Source of the DNA: G965207335 sp965207335
GTDB taxonomy: Bacteria; Pseudomonadota; Gammaproteobacteria; PS1; Pseudothioglobaceae
Direction: 5' to 3'
DNA: 64,000 nt
NCBI GenBank assembly: GCA_965207335.1
Contig: OZ242267.1
Location: 1,798,001-1,862,000, forward strand
In this document: in pieces, positions 48,184 to 55,683 of the stretch
Layout: every line of letters begins with the position of its first letter
How positions within the stretch are numbered: the stretch's first letter is position 1
Notes under the pieces: model-generated
What the model was told of the DNA's origin: nothing
Seen by the model: the letters and a program-made list of their open reading frames with translations, nothing else
The model's database searches: none
Program-made: the position numbers and the translations under genes

Positions 48184-48960
48184 ACCATGCTGTTTATACT
48201 CTTTTGATTTTCTATCACCGCCCCTTGTCTTTGGTTTAATTCTGCGTTTAAGATGTGCTTCAATTTGAGAGATAAATTTATCATTGCCTAATACAAAGCT
48301 TTTATTAGTTAAATCTCTTATCATTTTAATGGTTTTCTCTGGTATTGTTTGTGTAAATATACTTTGGTAGTTTATACACCTTTCTTTATCATTACTGCCT
48401 AATAATAAATAAATATCGTGTGGCTGTATTAAATCATCATTACTTGCTTTTGTATTATAGTGATAACTAGACCATGGATATTGATTAATATCTTTAACCA
48501 TACCTGCTCTTAATGGGTTTTGTTCAATATAACAATAACAAGTTAATAAATAATGTTCACTATCAATTACTGCTGACTTATAACGACCTTCCCACAATGT
48601 GCCTGTTCTTTGGTATAAATCATTAAAGTATCTTACATAAGTTCTACCAACATATTGCATAACAGCACCAATACTATAATTATCTTTAGGAGTCATTAAC
48701 AAATGAACATGGTTTGTCATTAAAACATAAGCATGTAGTTTGCAATTATGTTTGATGCAAGCGTCTTTTAATACTTTAAGATAAAAATGATAATCTTTAT
48801 TTGTTATAAAAATAACTTGTTTATTGTTGCCTCTTTGGATAATGTGATGAGGTTGGTCTTTTATTATTATTCTTGGTTGTCTTGGCATTTTGATTGGGTT
48901 TTGTATGATACTGGTTTTGTATTATACATAAAATCAAAGGATACTGACCCCTTTGATTTT
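48153..48960 (-). mobile_element. REP-bounded RAYT unit 2
   Basis: This unit matches unit 1 base for base wherever I compared them: the REP ends, the RAYT gene, and the 40-base promoter side (TTGATTGGGTTTTGTATGAT). Immediately beyond its right REP begins a third, truncated copy. Confidence 0.82.
48166..48888 (-). CDS. REP-associated tyrosine transposase (RAYT), copy 2
   Basis: The protein is identical over all 240 residues to copy 1, including the HUH motif N-H-V-H-L and the C-terminal G-G-D-R-K-S-K-E-Y-K-Q-H-G-K-I-K-G-Y. Lack of any difference in an AT-rich genome with many decaying genes points to very recent duplication or gene conversion. It would be transcribed from the region abutting the right-hand REP. 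Confidence 0.92.
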   Translation of the reverse strand: MPRQPRIIIKDQPHHIIQRGNNKQVIFITNKDYHFYLKVLKDACIKHNCKLHAYVLMTNHVHLLMTPKDNYSIGAVMQYVGRTYVRYFNDLYQRTGTLWEGRYKSAVIDSEHYLLTCYCYIEQNPLRAGMVKDINQYPWSSYHYNTKASNDDLIQPHDIYLLLGSNDKERCINYQSIFTQTIPEKTIKMIRDLTNKSFVLGNDKFISQIEAHLKRRIKPKTRGGDRKSKEYKQHGKIKGY

Positions 48961-49227
48961 TTTTAACAAATGAACATGGTTTGTCATTAAAACATAAGCA
49001 TGTAGTTTGCAATTATGTTTGATGCAAGCGTCTTTTAATACTTTAAGATAAAAATGATAATCTTTATTTGTTATAAAAATAACTTGTTTATTGTTGCCTC
49101 TTTGGATAATGTGATGAGGTTGGTCTTTTATTATTATTCTTGGTTGTCTTGGCATTTTGATTGGGTTTTGTATGATACTGGTTTTGTATTATACATAAAA
49201 TCAAAGGATACTGACCCCTTTGATTTT
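48961..49227 (-). mobile_element. RAYT unit fragment (right end, with 5' part of the gene)
   Basis: Only the first 63 codons of the transposase (M-P-R-Q-P-R-I-I-I-K to N-H-V-H-L-L) are present, from ATG at 49155 down to ~48966, ending with the right-hand REP. It continues into K-K-I-K-G-V-S-I-L from the adjoining REP. The HUH motif is there, but no Tyr helix, so it cannot act as a transposase. Confidence 0.85.
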
Positions 49228-49310
49228 GTAAAATCAAAGGATACTGACCCCTTTGATTTTGCCTTTGATTTTGTTTGATTTTCCCTTTGATTTTCCTTTG
49301 ATTTTTGATA
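49197..49310. repeat. Cluster of REP sequences and half-sites
   Basis: Two complete inverted REPs (49197-49227 and 49230-49260, AAAATCAAAGGATACTGACC type) are followed by four half-arms, CCTTTGATTTT, TTTGATTTT, CCCTTTGATTTT and CCTTTGATTTT, up to ~49304. This is a build-up of REP ends at one boundary, as expected if units repeatedly land next to existing REPs. Confidence 0.85.
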
Positions 49311-49483
49311 TTGATACCATTAAGAAGCGGTCAAAATTAAGAATAGATTTTATTTATAAAATAAAAAATGCTTTAGAAGGAGATGGTATTAATAGTTTAA
49401 GTGGATTGCTGAGGGTTAAAGGCATTGGGGCTGTATCTCTTGAAAAATCATTTAATTTTATTAAAAATGATAAAAATGCCTAA
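49310..49483 (+). CDS. Cassette-like ORF with a helix-hairpin-helix-like segment (5' end lost)
   Basis: The open frame enters from the REP cluster, so the start codon is lost or unclear. The readable part is I-D-T-I-K-K-R-S-K-L-R-I-D-F-I-Y-K-I-K-N-A-L-E-G-D-G-I-N-S-L, then L-L-R-V-K-G-I-G-A-V-S-L-E-K-S-F. The V-K-G-I-G turn resembles an HhH DNA-binding hairpin. The TAA stop is the first part of an attC-like sequence (GCCTAACAA), the normal arrangement in an integron gene cassette. Function unknown. Confidence 0.45.
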   Translation: MDTIKKRSKLRIDFIYKIKNALEGDGINSLSGLLRVKGIGAVSLEKSFNFIKNDKNA

Positions 49484-49535
49484 CAAATCATTCCAGCCGA
49501 CCGCTTACGCGGCGGTTGAATTCAGGCATTATAAG
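49479..49535. other. attC-like integron recombination site
   Basis: GCCTAACAAATCATTCCAGC, then CGACCGCTTACGCGGCGG and TTGAATTCAGGCATTATA match the plan of an attC (59-base element): R'' C-C-T-A-A-C-A-A, L'' A-T-T-C-x-A-G-C-C, a GC-rich hairpin, L' G-G-T-T-G-A-A-T-T and R' G-G-C-A-T-T-A (consensus GCGTTAG, changed). The parts are in the right order and spacing and the stretch is far more GC-rich than its surroundings. No integrase is in the window. Confidence 0.65.
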
Positions 49536-49644
49536 TGATTATGAACTCAAAATTATTTGCAAAGGAAATAAATGAGGTCAGTATTAATGTCATTAACTTA
49601 AAACACAACCATTAATACTATAATAAAACACCTTACATAAGAGT

Positions 49645-49700
49645 TTTAGGAACACAATACTTAATATAATATTAAAATTAAGTGTCGCGTCTCCTTATTT
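49645..49700. repeat. Inverted-repeat remnant of the GGACAC element
   Basis: AACACAATACTTAATATAAT followed by ATTAAAATTAAGTGTCGCGT: the ACTTAAT / ATTAAGT arms fold on each other, and the left arm matches the GGACAC(G/A)ATACTTAATT terminus seen at 21623 and ~22168. A collapsed version of that element. Confidence 0.5.
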
Positions 49701-49703
49701 TTG

Positions 49704-49784
49704 TTAAGTAATTTTTATTGCACCGTAAATCAATACCGCTGCAAACAATAAAATAACAGTAGATAACGCTATAGCTTCTATCAT
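49704..49784 (-). CDS. Tiny single-helix membrane peptide
   Basis: 26 codons: M-I-E-A-I-A-L-S-T-V-I-L-L-F-A-A-V-L-I-Y-G-A-I-K-I-T, one continuous hydrophobic helix with a short charged front. The ATG overlaps the stop of the upstream membrane ORF (ATGA), and GAGGAGATTAG precedes it as a strong ribosome-binding site. The coupling and the RBS are the reasons to believe it. Function unknown; holin-like or complex-subunit roles are possible. Confidence 0.5.
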   Translation of the reverse strand: MIEAIALSTVILLFAAVLIYGAIKIT

Positions 49785-50020
49785 AATTTTCTAATCTCCT
49801 CAATGTTGCTGTTGATATGTTTAAAAACAAGTAAACATCCAAATATACACATCAACACAAATACAATACCAATCCAAAATATTATTGTTGTCTTGCCCTG
49901 TAGAAATAAAGCAATCAACCCTGAGACTGAAATAACAATAACACCGACCATAACAAAAAATAATTTTGTTAAAAAAGCAACGCTTTCTTTTCTTGCATCT
50001 AATTCAGCTATGGCTTTATT
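49781..50020 (-). CDS. Two-helix small membrane protein, start unclear
   Basis: The frame is open from 50020 to a TGA at 49781. It reads A-I-A-E-L-D-A-R-K-E-S-V-A-F-L-T-K, helix 1 (L-F-F-V-M-V-G-V-I-V-I-S-V-S-G-L-I-A-L-F), K-T-T, helix 2 (I-I-F-W-I-G-I-V-F-V-L-M-C-I-F-G-C-L-L-V-F), then K-H-I-N-S-N-I-E-E-I-R-K-L. The first in-frame ATG (49951) falls inside helix 1 and no TTG/GTG precedes it, so the N-terminus may be damaged. It is coupled to the 26-residue peptide gene. Unrecognised. Confidence 0.4.
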   Translation of the reverse strand, partial: NKAIAELDARKESVAFLTKLFFVMVGVIVISVSGLIALFLQGKTTIIFWIGIVFVLMCIFGCLLVFKHINSNIEEIRKL

Positions 50021-50104
50021 TTAGCATGTATTTTAAACACCTAAATATATATTAAAAGTTTATTATACCTCAACAAACTACATTTATAATAAATTACTGT
50101 AAAC

Positions 50105-50600
50105 CAAAACAGCTAAACACTGCTTTTTTTAGTATGTGAGATTGCCACGCCTTTATCAAGTCTCGCAATGACGGTTAGTATAATTCTAATTCTCAATTCT
50201 TAGTGCTTTTTTAAATCACACCGCAAATATCTCACGACAAAAATATACCTTACAAGCACAATGTCTATATGGGGAGTTTGAGGGGCTGTTGTACAATAGT
50301 TATAATGAAGGAATTGGTTCTGCCCCTAATGGAGACCTTTGCACAAACATGAATAATCATCAAAACCCCGCTTTTCACTCACTTGATAATTTTTATCAAA
50401 CCAGCTTTAGAACAACTAGGGCAGGCTTGATAGAATATCATCAATTAAGCAAAAATCAGAATTCTGCTAATAATCTCTATTTATGCAAAGATCTCTAATT
50501 AAAAAACAATAAAAACAACTTAACACAAACTAAACAACCTGTAATTGCTGTTAGGGGTTTGGGGATATTCCCCAAAGTAAGCTTTGCTTACTATTATGGG
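50105..50600. repeat. Composite dispersed repeat, inverted copy of the 21.65-22.1 kb element
   Basis: GATTGCCACGCCTTTATCAA with CTCGCAATGACGG at the left, then ACGACAAAAATATACCTTAC, TATATGGGGAGTTTGAGGGG, the MITE at 50332-50495, and AACAACCTGTAATTGCTGTT with GGGGATATTCCCC and AGTAAGCTTTGCTTACT hairpins at the right. The same order, reversed, is found at 21655-22130. It ends next to purB. Confidence 0.75.
50332..50495. repeat. MITE-like element, full-length copy inside the composite repeat
   Basis: GAGACCTTTGCACAAACATG to TTTATGCAAAGATCTC, 164 bases, opposite orientation to the copy at 21768. Flanks match those of the 21.7 kb copy on both sides, so the MITE was already inserted when the composite was duplicated. 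Confidence 0.88.
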
Positions 50601-50608
50601 TACTTTTT

Positions 50609-51982
50609 TTAATCAAACTTATCAGCATAACCTATATAAGTTTTTGGGGTTAATTTTAGTAATTCTTGCTTGGCGTTATCTGGGATAGATAAGTTAGTAA
50701 TAAAATTTCTTACGGTATTTTTAGTTATTTTTTGTCCTCTGGTTAATGATTTTAGTTGTTCGTATGGGTTTTTTACCCCATAACGACGCATAACTGTTTG
50801 AATTGGCTCTGCTAAAACCTCCCAAGAATTATCTAAGTCATAGTCGAGTTTTTTTTGATTTATAGCTAATTTATCAATGCCTTTTAGTAAAGATTTGTAT
50901 GCAATTAAACTATAAGCACAACAAATACCTAAGTTTCTTAAAACAGTTGAATCTGTTAGGTCTCTTTGTAGTCTTGATATTGGCAATTTAGTTGCAAAAT
51001 GTCCTGCTATTGCATTAGTTAAACCTAGATTACCCTCAGCATTTTCAAAGTCAATAGGATTAACTTTATGAGGCATAGTAGATGAGCCAATCTCGTCTGC
51101 TATGGTTTTTTGGTTAAAATAACCAATAGCTATATAACTCCAAATATCCCTGCTAAAGTCTAATAAAATAGTATTAAACCTTGACAATGTTTGAAAATAT
51201 TCCGCTATATAATCGTGTGGCTCTATTTGTGTGGTTAGCTCGGCATAGGTTAGCCCTAAATTATTAATAAAGTTTTTAGAAAATTTATGCCATTTTACCG
51301 TTGGATATGCTGATAAATGAGCATTAAAATTACCAACAGCACCATTTAATTTACCAATAATTTCAACAGTGCTAAATTGTCTTAATTGTCGTTGCAACCT
51401 ATAAGATACATTTGCCATTTCTTTACCCATAGTACTAGGTGATGCACTTTGCCCATGAGTTTTACACAGCATAGCATTATGGCGATATTTATTAGCTAAG
51501 TTATCAATATTACTTATAACTTTTGTCATATAATTTAATAAAATATTTCTAGCATCTGTTAGCATTAAGCCATAACTTAAATTATTAATATCCTCAGAGG
51601 TGCAGGCAAAATGAATAAACTCACTGCTTTTATTGATATTTTCGCTACTAGCAATTCTTTTTTTAATAAAATATTCTACTGCTTTAACATCGTGATTTAT
51701 TGTCCTTTCAATTTCTTTTACTTTGATGGCATCATCTATTGAAAAATCATTGATAATGGCATCTAAAAAATCATTATCTTCTGTACTAAATAGTGTTATT
51801 TCTGCTATTTCACTGTTATCTGCTAATGCTTGTAAATAACGAATTTCTACTAATACACGGTATTTTATTAAACCAAATTCACTAAATACCTGTGATAATT
51901 CTTGAGTTTTATCCCCATAACGACCATCAACTGGCGATATTGCCATTAATTTATTTTTGATATTTATTGTTTTTTCATGCAT
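50609..51982 (-). CDS. purB: Adenylosuccinate lyase
   Basis: 457 residues. The E. coli-type PurB features are all present: M-A-I-S-P-V-D-G-R-Y near the N-terminus, H-D-V-K-A-V-E-Y-F at ~92, the T-H-G-Q-S-A-S-P catalytic His region (K-T-H-G-Q), and the fumarase-superfamily signature G-S-S-T-M-P-H-K-V-N-P-I-D-F-E at ~294 with the catalytic Ser loop. It acts twice in purine synthesis. Upstream, 55 bases separate it from the divergent acnB, an interval that should hold both promoters. Confidence 0.97.
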   Translation of the reverse strand: MHEKTINIKNKLMAISPVDGRYGDKTQELSQVFSEFGLIKYRVLVEIRYLQALADNSEIAEITLFSTEDNDFLDAIINDFSIDDAIKVKEIERTINHDVKAVEYFIKKRIASSENINKSSEFIHFACTSEDINNLSYGLMLTDARNILLNYMTKVISNIDNLANKYRHNAMLCKTHGQSASPSTMGKEMANVSYRLQRQLRQFSTVEIIGKLNGAVGNFNAHLSAYPTVKWHKFSKNFINNLGLTYAELTTQIEPHDYIAEYFQTLSRFNTILLDFSRDIWSYIAIGYFNQKTIADEIGSSTMPHKVNPIDFENAEGNLGLTNAIAGHFATKLPISRLQRDLTDSTVLRNLGICCAYSLIAYKSLLKGIDKLAINQKKLDYDLDNSWEVLAEPIQTVMRRYGVKNPYEQLKSLTRGQKITKNTVRNFITNLSIPDNAKQELLKLTPKTYIGYADKFD

Positions 51983-52037
51983 TAAAAAGTGTTAAAATTT
52001 TGAGATAAGTTAATCATTATAACTAATTAATCAACAA

Positions 52038-54575
52038 ATGCTAGAAAATTACTTAAAACAAGAACAAGAAAGACAAGAACAAGGACTACCAGCATTGCCA
52101 TTAAATGCCAAACAAACAAAGGTAGTAGTGGATATATTAACTAATAAGAATGATAAGTTTTGTTTATCTTTATTAACAAATAGAGTACCTCCTGGTGTAG
52201 ATGAAGCATCTTATGTTAAAGCATCATTTTTAAATGGCGTAGCTAATGGCAAAATAACAAGTAAGGCTATAAGTACTAAACAAGCTACATTTTTATTAGG
52301 TACAATGTTAGGGGGTTATAATGTAGCACCTCTTATTGATTTACTTGATAATAAAGAAGTAGCACAAATAGCATGTGATGCTCTATCTGGCACACTATTA
52401 ATTTATGAATCCTATCAATTAGTATTAACAAAAGCAAAGACTAATAATTATGCTAAAAAAGTCCTTGACAATTGGGCGAATGCTACTTGGTTTTTAAATA
52501 AAAAGCCATTAGCTAAAATATTAAAATTAACAGTTTTTAAAGTTGATGGCGAAATAAATACTGATGATTTATCTCCTGCTGTTCATGCATGGTCTCGCCC
52601 TGATATTCCACTACATGCAAAATCAATGTTAATTAACAAAATACCTGATGCCTTAGAGATTATTACAAAATTAAAAACAAAAAATTTACCATTGGCATTT
52701 GTAGGCGATGTAGTAGGCACAGGATCATCAAGAAAATCAGCTATTAATTCTTTATTGTGGCACTTAGGAAATGATATAGATTATATTCCTAATAAACGCA
52801 CAGGTGTGGTAATTTTAGGTGGGAAGATTGCACCAATATTTTTTAACACTGCAGAGGACTCTGGGGCATTTCCTATTGAATGTGATGTTAGCAAATTAAA
52901 AACTGGCGAAGAAATTCATATTTATCCATACCAAAATAAAATTACTAACTCTAATGGAGATACTATTAGCACATTTAAATTAACCCCTGATACCATAAGT
53001 GATGAGGTAAGGGCAGGGGGTAGAATACCGCTAATAATAGGCAGAGGAATTACTGATAAAACTAGAAATGACTTAGGACTTGATGTTAGCAATGTATTTT
53101 TAAGACCAACAATAGATACAACTAAATATGGTTTTACCTTAGCACAAAAAATAGTAGGCAAGGCATGTGGTGTTAAAGGTGTGCATCCAAATACTTATTG
53201 TGAGCCATTTGCTACTACTGTGGGTTCACAAGATACTACAGGGGCTATGACAAGAGACGAACTCAAAGAGCTTGCTTGTTTAGGATTTTCAGCTGATTTA
53301 GTAATGCAAAGTTTTTGTCATACTGCGGCTTATCCAAAACCAGTTGATTTAGAGTTGCAACACGATTTACCTGATTTTATGCACTCTCGTGGTGGAATAT
53401 CTTTAAGACCAGGTGATGGTATTATTCATTCGTGGCTTAATAGAATGTTATTACCAGATACCGTTGGTACAGGCGGTGATTCTCATACTAGATTTCCTAT
53501 TGGTATTAGTTTTCCTGCTGGCTCGGGCTTGGTGGCATTTGCGGCATCATTAGGAGTATTGCCACTTGATATGCCAGAATCGGTATTGGTGCGTTTTAGT
53601 GGTGAGTTGCAATACGGAATAACCCTAAGAGATGTAGTAAATTCTATACCTTATATGGCTATTAAAAAAGGGCTATTAACAGTAGATAACAAAAATAAAA
53701 AAAATATATTCTCTGGAAAAATTTTAGAAATAGAAGGTCTGCCTGATTTAAAAATAGAGCAAGCATTTGAACTAGCAGATGCATCTGCTGAACGCTCTGC
53801 TAATGGTTGTACTATAAAATTAAACGATGCAAGCATAATTGAGTATTTAAACTCTAATATTGCTTTATTAGCGAATATGATAGAAGCAGGATATGAGGAC
53901 AAAAATACCATTAAAAAACGCATTGTAGCTATGAAAAAATGGTTAGAAAATCCAGAATTATTATCAGCAGATAGTGATTGTGAATATCATACTATTATTG
54001 ATATTGATTTAAATGAAATTAAAGAACCATTATTAGCTTGCCCTAATAATCCTGATGATATTAAACCACTATCAGAGGTAGCAGGGGATAAAATTGATGA
54101 GGTATTTGTAGGCTCATGTATGTTGAATATCGGGCATTTTCGTGCATTGGCAAATATTCTAAAAGATAGTGATAATATTGTTAGTAAACTTTGGATAGTA
54201 CCACCTACTAAAATGGATGAGGCACAACTAAAAGCTGAGGGTTATTATGAAATATTTAAAAAATTAACTAATAATATTGAAATACCAGGATGTTCTGTGT
54301 GTATGGGTAATCAGGCACGCGTTAAAGACAATGCTACAGTTGTTTCTACTTCAACTCGTAATTATCCTAATAGACTAGGCGATGGTGCTAATGTTTATTT
54401 ATCATCAGCAGAATTAGCTGGTGTTGTTGCTAAATTAGGCTATATACCTAGTATTGATGAGTACCTAGATAATATAAAAAATATAAAACCTATCTCTAGC
54501 GATATTTACCAATACCTTAATTTTGATAAATTGCCAGAATACCAAAATAGCGTTATTGCATTAGAAAATATGTAA
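52038..54575 (+). CDS. acnB: Aconitate hydratase B
   Basis: 845 residues (E. coli AcnB 865). The N-terminal HEAT-like domain begins Q-E-R-Q-E-Q-G-L-P-A-L-P-L, typical of AcnB. The 'domain 4' with G-D-V-V-G-T-G-S-S-R-K-S comes early, as expected in AcnB's rearranged order. Fe-S ligands are C in S-F-C-H-T-A-A-Y-P, and C-x2-C in I-P-G-C-S-V-C-M-G-N-Q-A-R. G-T-G-G-D-S-H-T-R-F-P is also present. It interconverts citrate and isocitrate in the TCA cycle; Mrp may help supply its cluster. Confidence 0.97.
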   Translation: MLENYLKQEQERQEQGLPALPLNAKQTKVVVDILTNKNDKFCLSLLTNRVPPGVDEASYVKASFLNGVANGKITSKAISTKQATFLLGTMLGGYNVAPLIDLLDNKEVAQIACDALSGTLLIYESYQLVLTKAKTNNYAKKVLDNWANATWFLNKKPLAKILKLTVFKVDGEINTDDLSPAVHAWSRPDIPLHAKSMLINKIPDALEIITKLKTKNLPLAFVGDVVGTGSSRKSAINSLLWHLGNDIDYIPNKRTGVVILGGKIAPIFFNTAEDSGAFPIECDVSKLKTGEEIHIYPYQNKITNSNGDTISTFKLTPDTISDEVRAGGRIPLIIGRGITDKTRNDLGLDVSNVFLRPTIDTTKYGFTLAQKIVGKACGVKGVHPNTYCEPFATTVGSQDTTGAMTRDELKELACLGFSADLVMQSFCHTAAYPKPVDLELQHDLPDFMHSRGGISLRPGDGIIHSWLNRMLLPDTVGTGGDSHTRFPIGISFPAGSGLVAFAASLGVLPLDMPESVLVRFSGELQYGITLRDVVNSIPYMAIKKGLLTVDNKNKKNIFSGKILEIEGLPDLKIEQAFELADASAERSANGCTIKLNDASIIEYLNSNIALLANMIEAGYEDKNTIKKRIVAMKKWLENPELLSADSDCEYHTIIDIDLNEIKEPLLACPNNPDDIKPLSEVAGDKIDEVFVGSCMLNIGHFRALANILKDSDNIVSKLWIVPPTKMDEAQLKAEGYYEIFKKLTNNIEIPGCSVCMGNQARVKDNATVVSTSTRNYPNRLGDGANVYLSSAELAGVVAKLGYIPSIDEYLDNIKNIKPISSDIYQYLNFDKLPEYQNSVIALENM

Positions 54576-54578
54576 TAT

Positions 54579-54741
54579 AGACCTTTGCACAAACATGAAT
54601 AATCATCAGAACCCCGCTTTTCACTCACTTGATAATTTTTATCAAACCAGCCTTAGAACAACTAGGACAGGCTTAATAAAAAATCATCAATTAAGTAAAA
54701 ATCAGAGCTCTGCTAATCACACCTCTTTATGCAAAGGTCTC
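54579..54741. repeat. MITE-like element between acnB and pyrD
   Basis: 163 bases from (A)TAGACCTTTGCACAAACATG to TTTATGCAAAGGTCTC, four bases past the acnB stop. Three changes in the ORF (S-L-R-T-T-R-T) and a TAA set it apart from other copies. It ends 18 bases before the pyrD start and so occupies the promoter region of pyrD-leuS. Confidence 0.87.
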
Positions 54742-54759
54742 AAGTTATAATATTACCCC

Positions 54760-55683
54760 ATGTTGAAAACAAAGTTATGCAATGTAGAATTGAATAGCCC
54801 TATAATTTTATTATCGGGCTGTGTTGGTTTTGGAGAAGAATATACCAGAGTTGCTGGATATTCTAATTATGATGTTGGGGCTGTATGCTTAAAAGGAACT
54901 ACCTTAGAGCCTAGACTAGGTAATAAACCACATCGTTTAGCAGAAACTCCTAGTGGTTTAATTAACTCTATAGGTTTACAAAATCCAGGTACTGATATAG
55001 TAATTAATGATATTTTACCGACATTACCAAAAAACGAGACTAAATTTATCATTAATATATCAGGTTCTACAGTACAAGAATATGGTGAAATAGCTAAGCG
55101 TTTTGATGATACTGATATTGATGCTATTGAGATAAATATATCTTGCCCTAATATTAAAGAAGGTGGAGTTGCCTTTGGTAATGACCCTGATATGTCTGCC
55201 AGAGTGGTAGAAATATGTCGTAAAAATACCAATAAGCCACTAATAACTAAACTATCGCCAAATCAAACAGATATTGCTAATTCTGCGAGACGGTGTATTG
55301 AAGCAGGAACAGATTCGTTAGCTGTCATTAATACTATTATGGCTATGGCTATTGACATCAAAAAACGCCGTCCTATTATTGCTAATAATCAAGGTGGTTT
55401 ATCTGGCCCTGCTATTAAACCTATTGCCTTATTAAAAGTACATGAGGTTTATCAAGAAGCAAAAAAACACAATGTATCTATTATAGGACAAGGCGGTATT
55501 ACTACTGTAAATGATGCTTTAGAATTTATAATAGCAGGTGCTGATTTTGTGGGTATTGGCACGGCTTTATTTTATGACCCATTGTTATGCAAAAAAATAA
55601 ATACTGGCATTAGCTATTATCTAAAACAACACAATATAAAAAATATCAAAGACTTAGTGGGTACTCTAATATTAAATGACTAA
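54760..55683 (+). CDS. pyrD: Dihydroorotate dehydrogenase, class 1 (1B-like)
   Basis: 307 residues, the length of class 1B catalytic subunits. N-S-P-I-I-L-L-S-G-C-V-G-F-G opens the barrel. K-G-T-T-L-E-P-R-L-G-N and N-S-I-G-L-Q-N-P-G are FMN/orotate-site motifs. The active-site base is Cys in N-I-S-C-P-N, where class 2 enzymes have Ser. G-I-G-T-A-L-F is the phosphate site. Class 1B enzymes need a PyrK Fe-S/FAD partner, not seen here. It overlaps leuS by eight bases. Confidence 0.92.
   Translation: MLKTKLCNVELNSPIILLSGCVGFGEEYTRVAGYSNYDVGAVCLKGTTLEPRLGNKPHRLAETPSGLINSIGLQNPGTDIVINDILPTLPKNETKFIINISGSTVQEYGEIAKRFDDTDIDAIEINISCPNIKEGGVAFGNDPDMSARVVEICRKNTNKPLITKLSPNQTDIANSARRCIEAGTDSLAVINTIMAMAIDIKKRRPIIANNQGGLSGPAIKPIALLKVHEVYQEAKKHNVSIIGQGGITTVNDALEFIIAGADFVGIGTALFYDPLLCKKINTGISYYLKQHNIKNIKDLVGTLILND

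Noticed and set aside
48030..48284. Minus-strand ORF with repeated 'K-D-T-D-P-F-D-F' as a protein.
   Set aside because: It is the translation of REP palindromes in an unused frame and overlaps the RAYT C-terminus.
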